Shown: one piece after another, positions 8,529 through 18,570 of the stretch | Layout of the letters: each line of letters begins with the position of its first letter | Numbering within the stretch: position 1 is the stretch's first letter | Origin: Bacteroidota bacterium | GTDB lineage: Bacteria > Bacteroidota > Bacteroidia > Chitinophagales > Saprospiraceae | Direction of reading: 5' to 3' | DNA length: 64,000 nt | Assembly: GCA_018222965.1 (NCBI GenBank) | Contig: JAAEZH010000030.1 | Span: 1-64,000, forward strand | Made by a program: the position numbers and the translations under genes | The notes under the pieces: generated by a model | Told to the model about the DNA's origin: nothing | What the model saw: the letters and a program-made list of their open reading frames with translations, nothing else | Database searches by the model: none

Positions 8529-11500
8529 ATGAGCTATAGAAGAATGTCCAAACTGGCCGGTTGGCTGGTTTTCGCACTTGCTGCCATTGTTTATTTTATG
8601 TCGGCAGAACGTACCGGTAGTTTGTGGGACTGTGGTGAGTTTATCGCCGGAGCCTACAAACTGGAAGTGGTTCACCCTCCGGGAGCACCTCTTTTCCTGA
8701 TTGTGGGTCGATTGTTTACCCTGTTTGCCGAGACTTTATTCCCTTCCAATCCGGCTGCAATAGCCTTTTCGGTAAACATGATGTCGGGACTAAGTACCGC
8801 CTTTGCTGCGGCTTTTGTTGGCTGGGCAACCATCATGTTGTCAAAGTTGGCACTGGTTGGCCGGGAGAAAGAGCCTGATCAGGGCGAGCAGTATGCCACT
8901 ATTCTCGCAGGTGTGGTTGCCGGACTGACAACAGCCTTCTGTTCTTCTATCTGGTTTTCTGCGGTAGAAGGGGAGGTGTATGCCATGTCTACCTTCTTTA
9001 CCGCCTTGACCGTGTGGGCTATGGTGCGCTGGTACTATCTGCCGGATAATCCTAAGACAGATCGCTGGTTGGTTTTTGTCGTGTATGCGGCCGGACTTTC
9101 AATCGGGGTTCACTTGCTGAGTTTGCTGACATTCCCCGCATTGGCCTTGCTCTATTATTTCAAGAAATACAAAAAGCACAATTTCATGGGAATGCTGGCA
9201 GCCGCTGCGGCTGGTACGGCCATCCTTGGTTTTGTGCAGTTGGGGGTGATCATTGGCCTGACCAAATTGTGGTTTAATCTGGATTACTTCATGGTAAACA
9301 GCCTGGGCCTGCCTTTGCATTCCGGTCTGATTCCGTTGATCTTAATCCTGGCAGGAATCACCTACGGCCTCCTCAACTATGCTCATAAGAATAATCTGCC
9401 TCTGCTTCAGCTTGCAACCGTTGGAGCACTGATGGTCGTGATCGGCTTTTCAACGATTGGAGTGATCGTTATTCGAGCCAATGCCAATACGCCGATCAAT
9501 ATGAATACACCGAGCAATGCAGCTCGATTGATGCCTTACCTCAACCGGGAGCAATATGGCGAACGAGCCCTGGTTTATGGTCCGTGGTATGGAGCCAAAC
9601 CCATTGACAATAATTTTTCGGATCGCTATGATTATGTAGACGGCGAGTATAAGGTAGTAGATGAGAAGGTAAGCTATGAGTATGCTGCGGCTGATAAGAT
9701 GTTGTTTCCGCGTATGGGAGACGGCAGTCAAAACCGAAGCGCCTTGTACGAACAATGGCGTGGAGGAAACACCGGTAAACCTACCCAGCTGGAAAACCTG
9801 AAATTCTTTTGGCAATATCAGATCAGCTGGATGTACGGGCGTTACTTTATGTGGAATTTCGCCGGAAGGCAAAATGGCGATCAGGGTTTCTGGCCCGGTG
9901 ACCCTAGTAGCGGACATTGGATTTCGGGCATTAAACCGCTCGATGAGATGCGGCTCCATGAAGAATCTGAAATGCCGGAGCGCATGGCTGCTGATCAGGC
10001 GCGCAATAAATATTATATGCTGCCACTGATCTTCGGGCTGCTGGGCTTGTTTTTCCATCTTAAGAGTCGACCAAACGATGCTTATGCCTTGATAGCCCTC
10101 TTTATTATTACCGGTATAGGCATTATCGTTTATTCAAACCAGCCTCCCAACGAGCCCAGGGAGCGGGATTACGTATTGATCGGGTCCTTCTTCACTTTTG
10201 CCATGTGGGTCGGTATGGGCGCCTTGTTCTTCTTTGAGCTTTTGCGCAAGAACCTTTCGGCGAAAGCCGCCGGAATAGCAGGTGGAGCGATTGTGTTGCT
10301 GGCACCAATGATTATGCTGGCAGAGAACTTTGATGATAATGACCGAAGTGAAATTGTCGCAAGCCGGGATTACGCACACAACTTCTTAGAAAGTTGCGAG
10401 CCGAATTCCATCATTTTCACTTATGGGGATAATGATACCTATCCGCTCTGGTATGCCCAGGAGGTAGAAAATATAAGAACCGATGTTCGGGTAGTGAACC
10501 TCAGTTTGATTGCGGTAGACTGGTACATAGAACAGTTGCGCCGAAAGGTCAACGACTCCCCGGCCCTGAATTTGACGATTCCGTCTTCAGCCTACAAAGG
10601 CGGACAACGAAATCTGACACCATATTTCAATCGGAACAATCCGAATGGCGATCCAAACCTGGATCCTTCCTTAAACCTGAAAGAAGAGCTTCAGTTTATC
10701 GGAACCGATCAGGTGAAAGCAGATGTAAATCGCCGACAGCCTCGTTCTTATTTCCGGAGTCACAAATATTACATTCCGATCAATGAGAGCAAGATTTTTG
10801 AAAACGGATTGGCTAATCCTTCAGATACCGGTCGTATCGTAAACCGGATTCCATTGAATTTGGGACGTAACAAGAGTTATCTGATTAAGGATGAGCTGGC
10901 GGTACTGGATGTGATTACTTCCAATATCAATGAACGTCCGATTTACTTTGCCGTTACCTGCCGGGCAGAAAAGCTCTTTGGCCTGCAGGAATACATGCAA
11001 CTGGAAGGGTTGGCGCTGCGCCTGGTAGCTGTTAATACACCTACGTCTCCACAAAGCGGGCAGTATGGCCGGGTGTATGGAGCCGGACGGGTTGCTACCG
11101 ATGAGTTCTACGACAATGTGGTCAATAAATTTGCCTGGGGTAATCTGGATCAGGAACGGGCATACATCAGTTCCAGCTATGCACCGAGTTTGCAAAGCTT
11201 CCACCTGACCATGTTGCGTGCCGCTGAAGCTATGGCATTGAAAGGGGAAAATGAGAAAGCACTGGCGCTCTGTGATGAGTACCTGATCGCATTCCCGCAG
11301 CTAAACTTCCAGTACGATTACCGGACTTTGCGCATACTAAATGTAATGGTAGCTGCCGGTGGTTATGAAATGGCCAAGCCACATCTGGAAGCAGTAGCTG
11401 CAGAGACCAGAGAATACCTGGATTTCTACACCTCGCTGGATATGGGCGATCTGGAAGACGGGTTCCGTCAGGATTTCCAACTCAGCATGCGTACCATGGA

Positions 11501-11642
11501 TGATCTGGTGAATTTGGTCCGCAAGGAAGGGGATACCGCTTTCCTGGCCAGCCTGCAGGAAATGTTTGCAGGCTATCTGAATGAAACAGATACACCGCCA
11601 CCTCCGCCGCCACCATCTAATCCACAGGATACAGACGGATAA
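8529..11642 (+). CDS. DUF2723 membrane protein (TMEM260-like glycosyltransferase)
   Basis: 1037 residues. The N-terminal half is polytopic (about ten or more hydrophobic segments up to residue 600). It begins with the DUF2723 hallmark: GSLWDCGEFIAGAYKLEVVHPPGAPLF has the conserved Asp-Cys-Gly-Glu and His-Pro-Pro-Gly. This resembles the GT-C Asp/Glu-His loop of protein O-mannosyltransferases. The soluble C-terminal part includes NEPRERDYV, a YGDNDTYPLWYAQ segment and helical repeats, and ends in a run of seven prolines. Probable lipid-linked sugar transferase acting at the inner membrane; substrate unknown. An internal near-exact copy of the dispersed 17-mer lies at 10253-10268 (minus orientation). 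Confidence 0.85.
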   Translation: MSYRRMSKLAGWLVFALAAIVYFMSAERTGSLWDCGEFIAGAYKLEVVHPPGAPLFLIVGRLFTLFAETLFPSNPAAIAFSVNMMSGLSTAFAAAFVGWATIMLSKLALVGREKEPDQGEQYATILAGVVAGLTTAFCSSIWFSAVEGEVYAMSTFFTALTVWAMVRWYYLPDNPKTDRWLVFVVYAAGLSIGVHLLSLLTFPALALLYYFKKYKKHNFMGMLAAAAAGTAILGFVQLGVIIGLTKLWFNLDYFMVNSLGLPLHSGLIPLILILAGITYGLLNYAHKNNLPLLQLATVGALMVVIGFSTIGVIVIRANANTPINMNTPSNAARLMPYLNREQYGERALVYGPWYGAKPIDNNFSDRYDYVDGEYKVVDEKVSYEYAAADKMLFPRMGDGSQNRSALYEQWRGGNTGKPTQLENLKFFWQYQISWMYGRYFMWNFAGRQNGDQGFWPGDPSSGHWISGIKPLDEMRLHEESEMPERMAADQARNKYYMLPLIFGLLGLFFHLKSRPNDAYALIALFIITGIGIIVYSNQPPNEPRERDYVLIGSFFTFAMWVGMGALFFFELLRKNLSAKAAGIAGGAIVLLAPMIMLAENFDDNDRSEIVASRDYAHNFLESCEPNSIIFTYGDNDTYPLWYAQEVENIRTDVRVVNLSLIAVDWYIEQLRRKVNDSPALNLTIPSSAYKGGQRNLTPYFNRNNPNGDPNLDPSLNLKEELQFIGTDQVKADVNRRQPRSYFRSHKYYIPINESKIFENGLANPSDTGRIVNRIPLNLGRNKSYLIKDELAVLDVITSNINERPIYFAVTCRAEKLFGLQEYMQLEGLALRLVAVNTPTSPQSGQYGRVYGAGRVATDEFYDNVVNKFAWGNLDQERAYISSSYAPSLQSFHLTMLRAAEAMALKGENEKALALCDEYLIAFPQLNFQYDYRTLRILNVMVAAGGYEMAKPHLEAVAAETREYLDFYTSLDMGDLEDGFRQDFQLSMRTMDDLVNLVRKEGDTAFLASLQEMFAGYLNETDTPPPPPPPSNPQDTDG

Positions 11643-11652
11643 AAGAAAAAAC

Positions 11653-12093
11653 ATGCAAGTAAAATCAATAGCTATCGGTTGCGACCATGCCGGGTATCCT
11701 TACAAGGAGCCGGTAGTCGCTTTATTGAAAGAGCAGGGAATTGAGGTAACGGATTATGGCACCAACTCACCCGACTCGGTTGATTATCCGGATTTTGTAC
11801 ATCCGGTAGCGGATGATGTAGAGTCCGGAAAAGCCGATCTGGGGATTGTAATCTGTGGCAGTGGCAATGGGGTGGCCATGACCGCTAATAAGCATCAGGG
11901 AGTGCGTGCAGCACTTTGCTGGCAGGAGAATATTGCCCGTCTGGCCCGGGAACACAACAATGCCAATGTGATTGCTTTGCCTGCTCGGTTTATCTCGGTG
12001 CATCAGGCCCTGGAGATGGTTAAGATTTTTGTGCATACGGATTTTGAAGGGGGGCGCCACGAGCGTCGGGTAGGTAAAATTGCCTGCAGTTAA
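11653..12093 (+). CDS. rpiB: Ribose-5-phosphate isomerase B
   Basis: 146 residues. Interconverts ribose-5-phosphate and ribulose-5-phosphate. Motifs: IGCDHAGYPYKEP at the N terminus, YGTNSPDSVDYPDF, VICGSGNGVAMTANKHQGVRAA with the catalytic Cys and anion-hole Gly-Ser-Gly, and EHNNANVIALPARF. I start at ATG 11653, ten bases after the DUF2723 stop; the frame is open upstream but overlaps that gene. The spacing suggests one transcript. Confidence 0.93.
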   Translation: MQVKSIAIGCDHAGYPYKEPVVALLKEQGIEVTDYGTNSPDSVDYPDFVHPVADDVESGKADLGIVICGSGNGVAMTANKHQGVRAALCWQENIARLAREHNNANVIALPARFISVHQALEMVKIFVHTDFEGGRHERRVGKIACS

Positions 12094-12136
12094 GTAAGAG
12101 ACAAAAATTACTGCTGGTGGCTGAGCCTTGTATAAC

Positions 12137-12172
12137 CACAAAAGACACATAAGAAGCAAAAAGTCTTTTGTG
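12137..12172. other. Inverted repeat between rpiB and the M28 peptidase gene
   Basis: CACAAAAGAC pairs perfectly with GTCTTTTGTG across a 16-base loop. A second, outer pairing AACCACA / TGTGGTT is also possible. No T-run follows directly, so it is a weak terminator candidate. Confidence 0.4.
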
Positions 12173-12232
12173 CCTGCTGTGGTTAAAAATATTATCTCGA
12201 AAGCGGAAGCTTTCAAATAAGCATCGATTATT

Positions 12233-13837
12233 ATGACAAGAATTGTCTTCGTATTGCTGGTGGGGGTTCTGAACCTTTCACCAGCCCTGGGGCAGCAGAC
12301 TGCCGTTAGCGGACCGACAGAGGAGGATATTGCCAGTCGTTTTGCAGCGACGATTACCGCTGAGGACCTGAGTAACCATCTGATTACGCTGGCTTCCGAC
12401 GAATATGAAGGACGTGAGACAGGCACGGAAGGCCAGAAAAAGGCTGCCAATTATATTGCCTACCAGTTTCAATCGATGGGGCTGGAAAAGAGAGGTACCA
12501 ACAATTCTTACTTTCAACCTATAGCCTTTACAGCAGAGAGTTGGGAAGACATTGATTTTACAGTGGGAAAAACAGAATTTCGGCACTTGTGGGATTATTA
12601 CAGTTTCCCAGCCTACAACACCGACCTGGAAGATGGAGATCTGAAGCATGTGCTTTTTCTTGGGTATGGCATTGACGATCCCAACTACAGCGATTATGAA
12701 GGGGTGGATACCGAAGGTAAAGCCATTCTGATCTATCCGGGAGAACCAAAATCGGCAGATGGTAAATCATTTATAACCGGCACCGAAGAAGAGTCAATCT
12801 GGTCGGGCAATTGGGAGAAGAAACTTGAAACCGCTTTCGCGAATGGCGTATCAGTCGTATTTATCATTGATCCTCAGGTTCAGAAGACGATTTCTCAGCA
12901 ACGACGTTTTCTGTTGAATCCCCGTTTTCGGATCGGGGAAGGCCTCAACCCGGAAGGCAATTTTTCCAACAGTGTATTCATCTCAACCACGGTTGCCAAA
13001 GAGATGATGGGACGTCGCTATAATAAGGTGATTAAAGCCCGTGATGCCATCCGCGAAGACGGAAAACCAAGAAATGTACGGATCAAGCCAAAAGCTACCT
13101 TAGTTCAGAATAAGCGGGTGCGCCAGATAATGGGCGAGAATGTATTGGGTTATGTGGAAGGCCGGGACCCGGCTTTAAAAGATGAAATCGTTGTTGTCTC
13201 TGCTCACTACGACCACCTGGGTAAAAAAGGCGATGATGTTTACAACGGAGCAGATGACAATGCCTCCGGAACGAGCACGGTTATGGAAGTCGCTCAGGCA
13301 TTCGCGGAAGCGGCAAAAGTCGGACAAGGCCCCAGAAGAAGTGTTTTGTTTTTATTGGTTTCCGGTGAAGAAAAAGGCCTGCTGGGGTCCAGATACTATG
13401 CTGAGAATCCCATTTTTCCGCTGGAGAACACCGTAGCCAATGTCAATGTGGACATGGTGGGTCGGGTAGATCCGGCGCATGAAGGAAATCCCAACTATAT
13501 CTATGTGATTGGGGCTGACCGTCTGAGTACCGAGTTGCATGAGATCAATGAGGCGATGAATGCAAAATATACGCAACTGGATCTCGACTATAAATACAAT
13601 GCCGAAGATGATCCAAACCGGTATTACTACCGCTCCGATCATTACAATTTTGCCGAGCGGGGTATACCGGCCATCTTTTATTTTAATGGTACGCATGCGG
13701 ATTACCACATGATCACCGATACCTCCGAAAAGATCAACTTTGACAAAATGGCAATTATCGGTAAGTTGGTATTTCACACCACCTGGGAACTCACCAACCG
13801 CGATAAGCGGATCGAAGTGGATGTTATTCAAAATTAA
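12233..13837 (+). CDS. Secreted M28-family metallopeptidase
   Basis: 534 residues with a signal peptide ending near ALGQ. The catalytic domain is C-terminal: SAHYDHLG (zinc His and Asp), NGADDNASGTST (bridging Asp), SGEEKGLLGS (catalytic Glu pair), VDMVGR (Asp) and HADYHMITDT (final zinc His). An inserted PA-like region fits roughly residues 130-280. Family role: aminopeptidase cutting N-terminal residues outside the cytoplasm. Unlike the M28 lipoprotein at 272-1303, it keeps the peptidase EE pair. Confidence 0.88.
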   Translation: MTRIVFVLLVGVLNLSPALGQQTAVSGPTEEDIASRFAATITAEDLSNHLITLASDEYEGRETGTEGQKKAANYIAYQFQSMGLEKRGTNNSYFQPIAFTAESWEDIDFTVGKTEFRHLWDYYSFPAYNTDLEDGDLKHVLFLGYGIDDPNYSDYEGVDTEGKAILIYPGEPKSADGKSFITGTEEESIWSGNWEKKLETAFANGVSVVFIIDPQVQKTISQQRRFLLNPRFRIGEGLNPEGNFSNSVFISTTVAKEMMGRRYNKVIKARDAIREDGKPRNVRIKPKATLVQNKRVRQIMGENVLGYVEGRDPALKDEIVVVSAHYDHLGKKGDDVYNGADDNASGTSTVMEVAQAFAEAAKVGQGPRRSVLFLLVSGEEKGLLGSRYYAENPIFPLENTVANVNVDMVGRVDPAHEGNPNYIYVIGADRLSTELHEINEAMNAKYTQLDLDYKYNAEDDPNRYYYRSDHYNFAERGIPAIFYFNGTHADYHMITDTSEKINFDKMAIIGKLVFHTTWELTNRDKRIEVDVIQN

Positions 13838-13839
13838 AG

Positions 13840-14586
13840 ATGCGCTATCTGATCCTTTTTGCTTCTTTGTTGAGTTTTTTCGGGGCTTGTTCTCCGGGAG
13901 AAACTCCTGAGCAAATCTCTGATCAGGCTGGAACCAATGAGGAGCGGCAAGAGACTGATGCTTATCAGGTTGCTTTCCTGATCATGGATGGGGTGTACAA
14001 TACCGAATTGACAGCTCCCTACGATATTTTCCAGCATACCATTTTCAGGGATAGTATCCGTCCGATGGAGGTCTTTACGGTAGCTAATACCAATGAGCCC
14101 GTTACCACTTTTGAGGGATTAAAGGTCTTGCCGGATTACAACTACCTGAAAGACGCCCTCCCAAAGATTGATGTGTTGGTGGTGCCGAGTGCAGAGCATC
14201 ATCTGGATAGTGATTTGGAAGATGAAGCGATGATTGCTTTTGTACAAAGAGCAGGAGCGGAGGCTCAATATGTTACCTCTCACTGTGATGGAGCGTTTGT
14301 GCTTGCCAAAGCCGGCCTGTTGGATGGAGTAGTCTGCACGACTTTTCCCAGCGATATTTCCGCTTTCCGCGAAATGTTTCCCGAGTTAGATGTGCGAGAA
14401 GATGTGTGGTTTGTACACGACGATAAGTACATTACTTCTGCCGGAGGAGCCCGGTCATTTGAAGCAGCTCTGTATCTATGCGAGCATTTGTACGGAGCAG
14501 CCGTAGCCCGGAGACTGGCTCAGGGCCTGGTAATTGATTGGGACTTGTCTGAAGTACCATGTATCGTTACCGACTCAGCACTTTAG
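13840..14586 (+). CDS. DJ-1/PfpI-family lipoprotein
   Basis: 248 residues starting two bases after the peptidase stop, so probably cotranscribed. The leader ends in a lipobox at Cys17 (FGAC). The domain has the DJ-1/PfpI/GATase1 nucleophile elbow TSHCDGAFVLAKAGLL with Cys149, an early VAFLIMDGVYNTELTAPYDIF typical of the AraC-linked DJ-1 group, and TSAGGARSFEAALYL near the end. No HTH domain follows. The extracytoplasmic location is unusual for this fold. Chaperone, glyoxalase or hydrolase activity cannot be decided. Its 3' end overlaps the convergent regulator gene by 12 bases. Confidence 0.8.
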   Translation: MRYLILFASLLSFFGACSPGETPEQISDQAGTNEERQETDAYQVAFLIMDGVYNTELTAPYDIFQHTIFRDSIRPMEVFTVANTNEPVTTFEGLKVLPDYNYLKDALPKIDVLVVPSAEHHLDSDLEDEAMIAFVQRAGAEAQYVTSHCDGAFVLAKAGLLDGVVCTTFPSDISAFREMFPELDVREDVWFVHDDKYITSAGGARSFEAALYLCEHLYGAAVARRLAQGLVIDWDLSEVPCIVTDSAL

Positions 14587-15306
14587 GCGAAAGCCCACCC
14601 CGTGAATATTCTCAATTTTTAAGTCCGTGTCTTTTTTCAGGTATTTGCGAAGTCGCGAGATAAACACATCGAGGCTGCGTCCGAGGAAGTAGTCGTCTTC
14701 TCCCCAAAGTTTTTTGAGGATATCGGAGCGTTTTAGTACCTGATTTGGATTTTCTGCGAAGTATTGCAGCAGATCGGCTTCTTTTTGCGTAAGGCTGCGT
14801 TCATCGCCATAACCGGATAGTATCAGGTTGTCGGAGTCAAATTCGAATGCGCCAATTTTATAGTTTGATTGAGAGCTCGGTCCGCTAATGTTTCGGCGAC
14901 GGAGGAATATATCGATCTTAAGAAGCAACTCCTCGATGCTGAATGGTTTGGTAATGTAATCATCACCCCCGAGGCGCAATCCGTGTATTTTATCTTCTTT
15001 CAGGGATTTTGCCGTCAGGAAAAGAATGGGAATTTCAGGGTCTGATTTTCTAATTTCTGCTGCCAGGGTGAACCCGTCCATTTCCGGCAGCATGACATCC
15101 AGGATACAAAGGTCAAAGTCGTTTTTTTGAAAAGCCTCCAATCCTTGTTTGCCATCGGCACAGTGGGTGATCTGATATCCTTGCAAGCTTAGATTGTCGC
15201 GGGTGACAAAGCTCAGGCTTTCATCGTCTTCCACATAGAGGAGGTGTGCTTTCATATTGTAATCGGCTTGTTGATTTGCTTTAAGCGAATGATTTGCTGA
15301 ATTCAT
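14575..15306 (-). CDS. OmpR-family response regulator
   Basis: Up to 243 residues; an internal ATG at 15255 (MKAHLLYVEDDE) is the more conventional start. The receiver domain has the acidic pair EDDES, phospho-acceptor Asp in CILDVMLPEMDG, FLTAKS and ITKPFS. A C-terminal winged helix follows, with LTQKEADLLQYF, SLDVFISRLRKYLK and IENIHGVGFRL. It is encoded 51 bases downstream of its histidine kinase. Similar to RprY of Bacteroides; target genes unknown. Confidence 0.9.
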   Translation of the reverse strand: MNSANHSLKANQQADYNMKAHLLYVEDDESLSFVTRDNLSLQGYQITHCADGKQGLEAFQKNDFDLCILDVMLPEMDGFTLAAEIRKSDPEIPILFLTAKSLKEDKIHGLRLGGDDYITKPFSIEELLLKIDIFLRRRNISGPSSQSNYKIGAFEFDSDNLILSGYGDERSLTQKEADLLQYFAENPNQVLKRSDILKKLWGEDDYFLGRSLDVFISRLRKYLKKDTDLKIENIHGVGFRLKC

Positions 15307-15357
15307 GCTAACGGGCTTAAGATCGTAAAAATCGGGATACTGCTGCCTGAAAAGGAC

Positions 15358-16680
15358 TTATAGCCCGGCAGCTTTGTTGCCAATACGGGGCAGCAAACGC
15401 TTTTTGCGTTTGCAGGGAGGGATAAGAATGTCTACGTTGGTGCCTTGACCGGGTTGGCTGTCCAGTTGTATTTTCCAACCATGTGCTTTTGCTATCTGGC
15501 GAATGTAAAAAAGCCCCAATCCGAATCCCTTGACATTGTGAATATTTCCGGTAGGAATGCGGTAGAACTTTCTAAATACTTTTTGCTGAAACTCCTGAGA
15601 GATACCTATACCCTGATCCTCTACACTCATTTTAATAGTGCCGTCTTCCAGGTTTGAGGTGGATACTACTATATGCGGTTTTTCCCGACAGTATTTGATG
15701 GCGTTGTCTAAGAGGTTGTAGAGGACATTGCCAAAGTGCAACTTGTCGGCTGTTATTTCCGGGCCGGAAGCTTGCAGGTCTGTTTCCAGTTTTCCTCCGA
15801 GTTCTTCAATTTTGAGTCGTGTACTGTCGAGGATCTGAATAACGATTTCGTGTAAATCCAGGGTTTCGAGTTTTAGCTCGAAATTATCTCTTTCTATTCG
15901 GGCGATTTGCAGCACCTTTTCCACCTGTTTGTTTAGCCGCGAGTTTTGGTTTTTAATAATATTGGCATACTGATTCAGGCGGGGCGATTGTTGTATATGC
16001 TCGTCCTGCAGAAACACATCTGCCGAAATTTTTATAGTGGAAATGGGCGTTTTAAACTCGTGGGTCATATTGTTTATGAAGTCCTTCTGCATTTCAGATA
16101 AGCGTTTCTGTCTCAAAATGACAAACATTGAATACAGAAAGAAAAGAATGGTAACGAAGAGTATTATGGAGAAGGTGATGGTCACTCCCATCGTGCTCAG
16201 CACCTGCGCCGTACGTTTTGGAAAACGTACCCCGAAGTAGTAGGTGTATTTGTCGTAGATCGGAAAATCGCTTTCCAAAACAGCTGTGGAGTCCTGGTCA
16301 CCATTGTAATCGATGTATTCTCCGTAAACCATTTTGTTGGTTGCACAGTCGTAAATGCCGTATTCAAAATCTTCATTCAGGCCTACTGCTTCCAGTTCGC
16401 GGCGGAGGAAGAGTTCCAGACTGTTGGCATTAATAACGTTGTTGATGTTGACGACATAATAATTGGACGAGACCTGGTTTATGAGGTCGTATTCCGGAAC
16501 CTGATTGCCAATCTTCTCGAAGTTCTTGGCTACCTTATACAAGGCGACATTTACTCGTTCGTTGAATTCCTGTTCTTTTACATTCCAGGTGTTCATTACC
16601 CAATAAGACTGGATAGCCAAAATGCCAATAATGACAAGGCTTCCAAAGATGACCAGTCTTATGATTGTACTATTCTTCAT
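15358..16680 (-). CDS. Sensor histidine kinase
   Basis: 440 residues. TM segment at about 8-28, a periplasmic sensor region of about 150 residues, a second TM near 167-188, then HisKA with phospho-accepting His in MTHEFKTPIS. The HATPase_c domain has N box NLLDNAIKYC, G1 EDQGIGIS and G2 GFGLGLFYI. Resembles RprX. Forms a two-gene unit with the response regulator. Its own promoter should lie between 16681 and 16792, shared with the divergent DUF4271 gene. The sensed signal is unknown. Confidence 0.9.
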   Translation of the reverse strand: MKNSTIIRLVIFGSLVIIGILAIQSYWVMNTWNVKEQEFNERVNVALYKVAKNFEKIGNQVPEYDLINQVSSNYYVVNINNVINANSLELFLRRELEAVGLNEDFEYGIYDCATNKMVYGEYIDYNGDQDSTAVLESDFPIYDKYTYYFGVRFPKRTAQVLSTMGVTITFSIILFVTILFFLYSMFVILRQKRLSEMQKDFINNMTHEFKTPISTIKISADVFLQDEHIQQSPRLNQYANIIKNQNSRLNKQVEKVLQIARIERDNFELKLETLDLHEIVIQILDSTRLKIEELGGKLETDLQASGPEITADKLHFGNVLYNLLDNAIKYCREKPHIVVSTSNLEDGTIKMSVEDQGIGISQEFQQKVFRKFYRIPTGNIHNVKGFGLGLFYIRQIAKAHGWKIQLDSQPGQGTNVDILIPPCKRKKRLLPRIGNKAAGL

Positions 16681-16792
16681 GTCTTGCGAATACGAAAATA
16701 CCCCCTTGCATTTGGAAAAGAAAACGCTTAACAGCTCATTAACAGCCCGATAAAGGCATTGAATTCAAATTCCTTCCCTATTTTAGCCCCTT

Positions 16793-17692
16793 ATGAAATT
16801 AGTCCGAAAGCATCTTATTCTCCTTTGTCTGAACGCGGTTTTTCTCGTTTCAGTATTGGATGCTCAGCGTTCGGATAATCCCTTTGATATTCAGGGGGCT
16901 CCACCGGCCGAAGAAGCCGCTGTCGATCAGGTGCCCCTCACAGGGAATCCCTTTGATATTCGTACGCCTCCCGTTGAGCAAGCTGTAGTTGAAGCGCCTA
17001 TTCGAGGTACGCGTCCGGTTGAAAGTATGGATGAAGAAGTAAGAAAGACCGGTCGATTTCGCTTTGTGTTGGTTTTGAGCATTTTGCTATTGCTGACAGT
17101 CGTTGTATCCTTATTTCGGAATATCATTCAGAAAGCCTATCGGTCATTTCTCAACGATAATTTCCTCAATCAGATGCACCGGGATCAGACCGGTATTACT
17201 TCCTGGCCTTATTTGGTCCTTTATCTTTTGTTCTTCTTTCAATTGGGGACCTGTATCTACCTCTCTGGTCTGGAGCGGGGCTGGTTTCCCGATACCTATC
17301 ACTGGCGGGGTTTGTGGCAAACAGTGGGTTTTGTAGGCGGACTCATCTTCCTCAAACACCTTGTTTTGTTTATAATTTCAAAGCTATATCCGGTTGAAAA
17401 GGAGGCTGGAGTTTACAGTTTTACCATGGTGATCTTCGGAATCATCACGGGCTTAATTTTAATTCCTTTCAATTTGCTGCTGGCTTACGGCCCTGAAGGC
17501 TTGCGTAATGCGCTGGTTTTCATTAGTTTGGGTTTGGTTTTGGTCGTGTTGTTTTACCGCTCGGTTCGGGGTGTGTTGACAGGCTCCAGATTACTTGCAC
17601 TACATCTTTTTCACTTTTTGTTGTATATTTGCACCGTCGAAATCGCCCCTGTTGTCTGGTTGTACAAGCTTTTACAAGCTCAGATGATGTAG
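16793..17692 (+). CDS. DUF4271 membrane protein
   Basis: 299 residues: signal-like N terminus, a Pro-rich stretch in which NPFDI occurs twice (about residues 26 and 52), then about six membrane segments. The DUF4271 assignment rests on the membrane pattern plus position immediately before hemD, an arrangement widely conserved in Bacteroidota. Function unknown. A TATATTTG box at 17624-17631, inside the gene, could serve the downstream hemD. Confidence 0.8.
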   Translation: MKLVRKHLILLCLNAVFLVSVLDAQRSDNPFDIQGAPPAEEAAVDQVPLTGNPFDIRTPPVEQAVVEAPIRGTRPVESMDEEVRKTGRFRFVLVLSILLLLTVVVSLFRNIIQKAYRSFLNDNFLNQMHRDQTGITSWPYLVLYLLFFFQLGTCIYLSGLERGWFPDTYHWRGLWQTVGFVGGLIFLKHLVLFIISKLYPVEKEAGVYSFTMVIFGIITGLILIPFNLLLAYGPEGLRNALVFISLGLVLVVLFYRSVRGVLTGSRLLALHLFHFLLYICTVEIAPVVWLYKLLQAQMM

Positions 17693-17749
17693 GGCGCGTG
17701 GGGTAACTCCCTGATTAGCTTTCAGATTGCAAACCAAAATCCCGTTTGA

Positions 17750-18532
17750 ATGGCGGCAAATGGCAAAGCCAAAGCAGAGATTTACAAGAAAGTAAAAACC
17801 ATCCTGGTTTCCCAACCTAAGCCTGAGCGCTCTCCCTACTATGAATTGGAAAAAAAATATGGACTACAGATTGACTGGCGTCCATTTATCCATGTAGAAG
17901 GGGTAGATGTTAAGGAATTTCGGAAAACCCGGATTCGTCCTGACGAGTACACGGCGATCATCTTTACGAGTAAAAACTCCGTAGATCATTTCTTCCGCAT
18001 TTGCGAAGATATGCGTATCAAAATGTCTCAGGATACCAAGTACTTCTGTCTCTCCGAGGCTATCGCAAATTACCTTCAGAAGTTTATCGTGTACCGCAAG
18101 CGCAAAGTGTTTGTAGGAAAACGGAAAATTGAGGATCTGCGCACATCTATGATGAAGCACAAGGATAAGGAGAAATTCCTTTTGCCTTGTTCGAATCTCG
18201 GTGCCAAGCAGGTTAGCAACTTTCTCGATGAAAATGGTTTTGACTGGCAGGATGCAATGATGTATCAAACTGTTAGTAGCGACCTTTCTGACCTGAGTGA
18301 TGTTACTTACGACGTGTTGGTTTTCTTCAGCCCGCTTGGTATCAAATCGCTCTACGAAAATTTCCCCGATTTTACACAAAATGATACGCGTATGGCCATT
18401 TATGGCAACAGTACGAGTAAAGCTGTGGAAGATCACGGATTGACAATCAACATCAAGGCCCCCATGCCGGAAATTCCTTCCATGACCATGGCCCTTGAGA
18501 AGTATCTGCAAGTCTCCAATAAGGATGATTAA
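17750..18532 (+). CDS. hemD: Uroporphyrinogen-III synthase
   Basis: 260 residues. Closes and inverts hydroxymethylbilane to uroporphyrinogen III in haem synthesis. Sequence conservation is low in this family. The visible support is KTILVSQPKPE, AIIFTSKNSVDHFF, FCLSEAIANYL, the second-lobe LLPCSNLGAKQV and VLVFFSPLGIKSLYENFP, and IYGNSTSKAVEDHGL. The DUF4271 neighbour, 57 bases upstream, agrees. A strong terminator follows. Confidence 0.85.
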   Translation: MAANGKAKAEIYKKVKTILVSQPKPERSPYYELEKKYGLQIDWRPFIHVEGVDVKEFRKTRIRPDEYTAIIFTSKNSVDHFFRICEDMRIKMSQDTKYFCLSEAIANYLQKFIVYRKRKVFVGKRKIEDLRTSMMKHKDKEKFLLPCSNLGAKQVSNFLDENGFDWQDAMMYQTVSSDLSDLSDVTYDVLVFFSPLGIKSLYENFPDFTQNDTRMAIYGNSTSKAVEDHGLTINIKAPMPEIPSMTMALEKYLQVSNKDD

Positions 18533-18570
18533 AGCATAAGATACAGCGCGGATTTATTCCGACCTGATCG

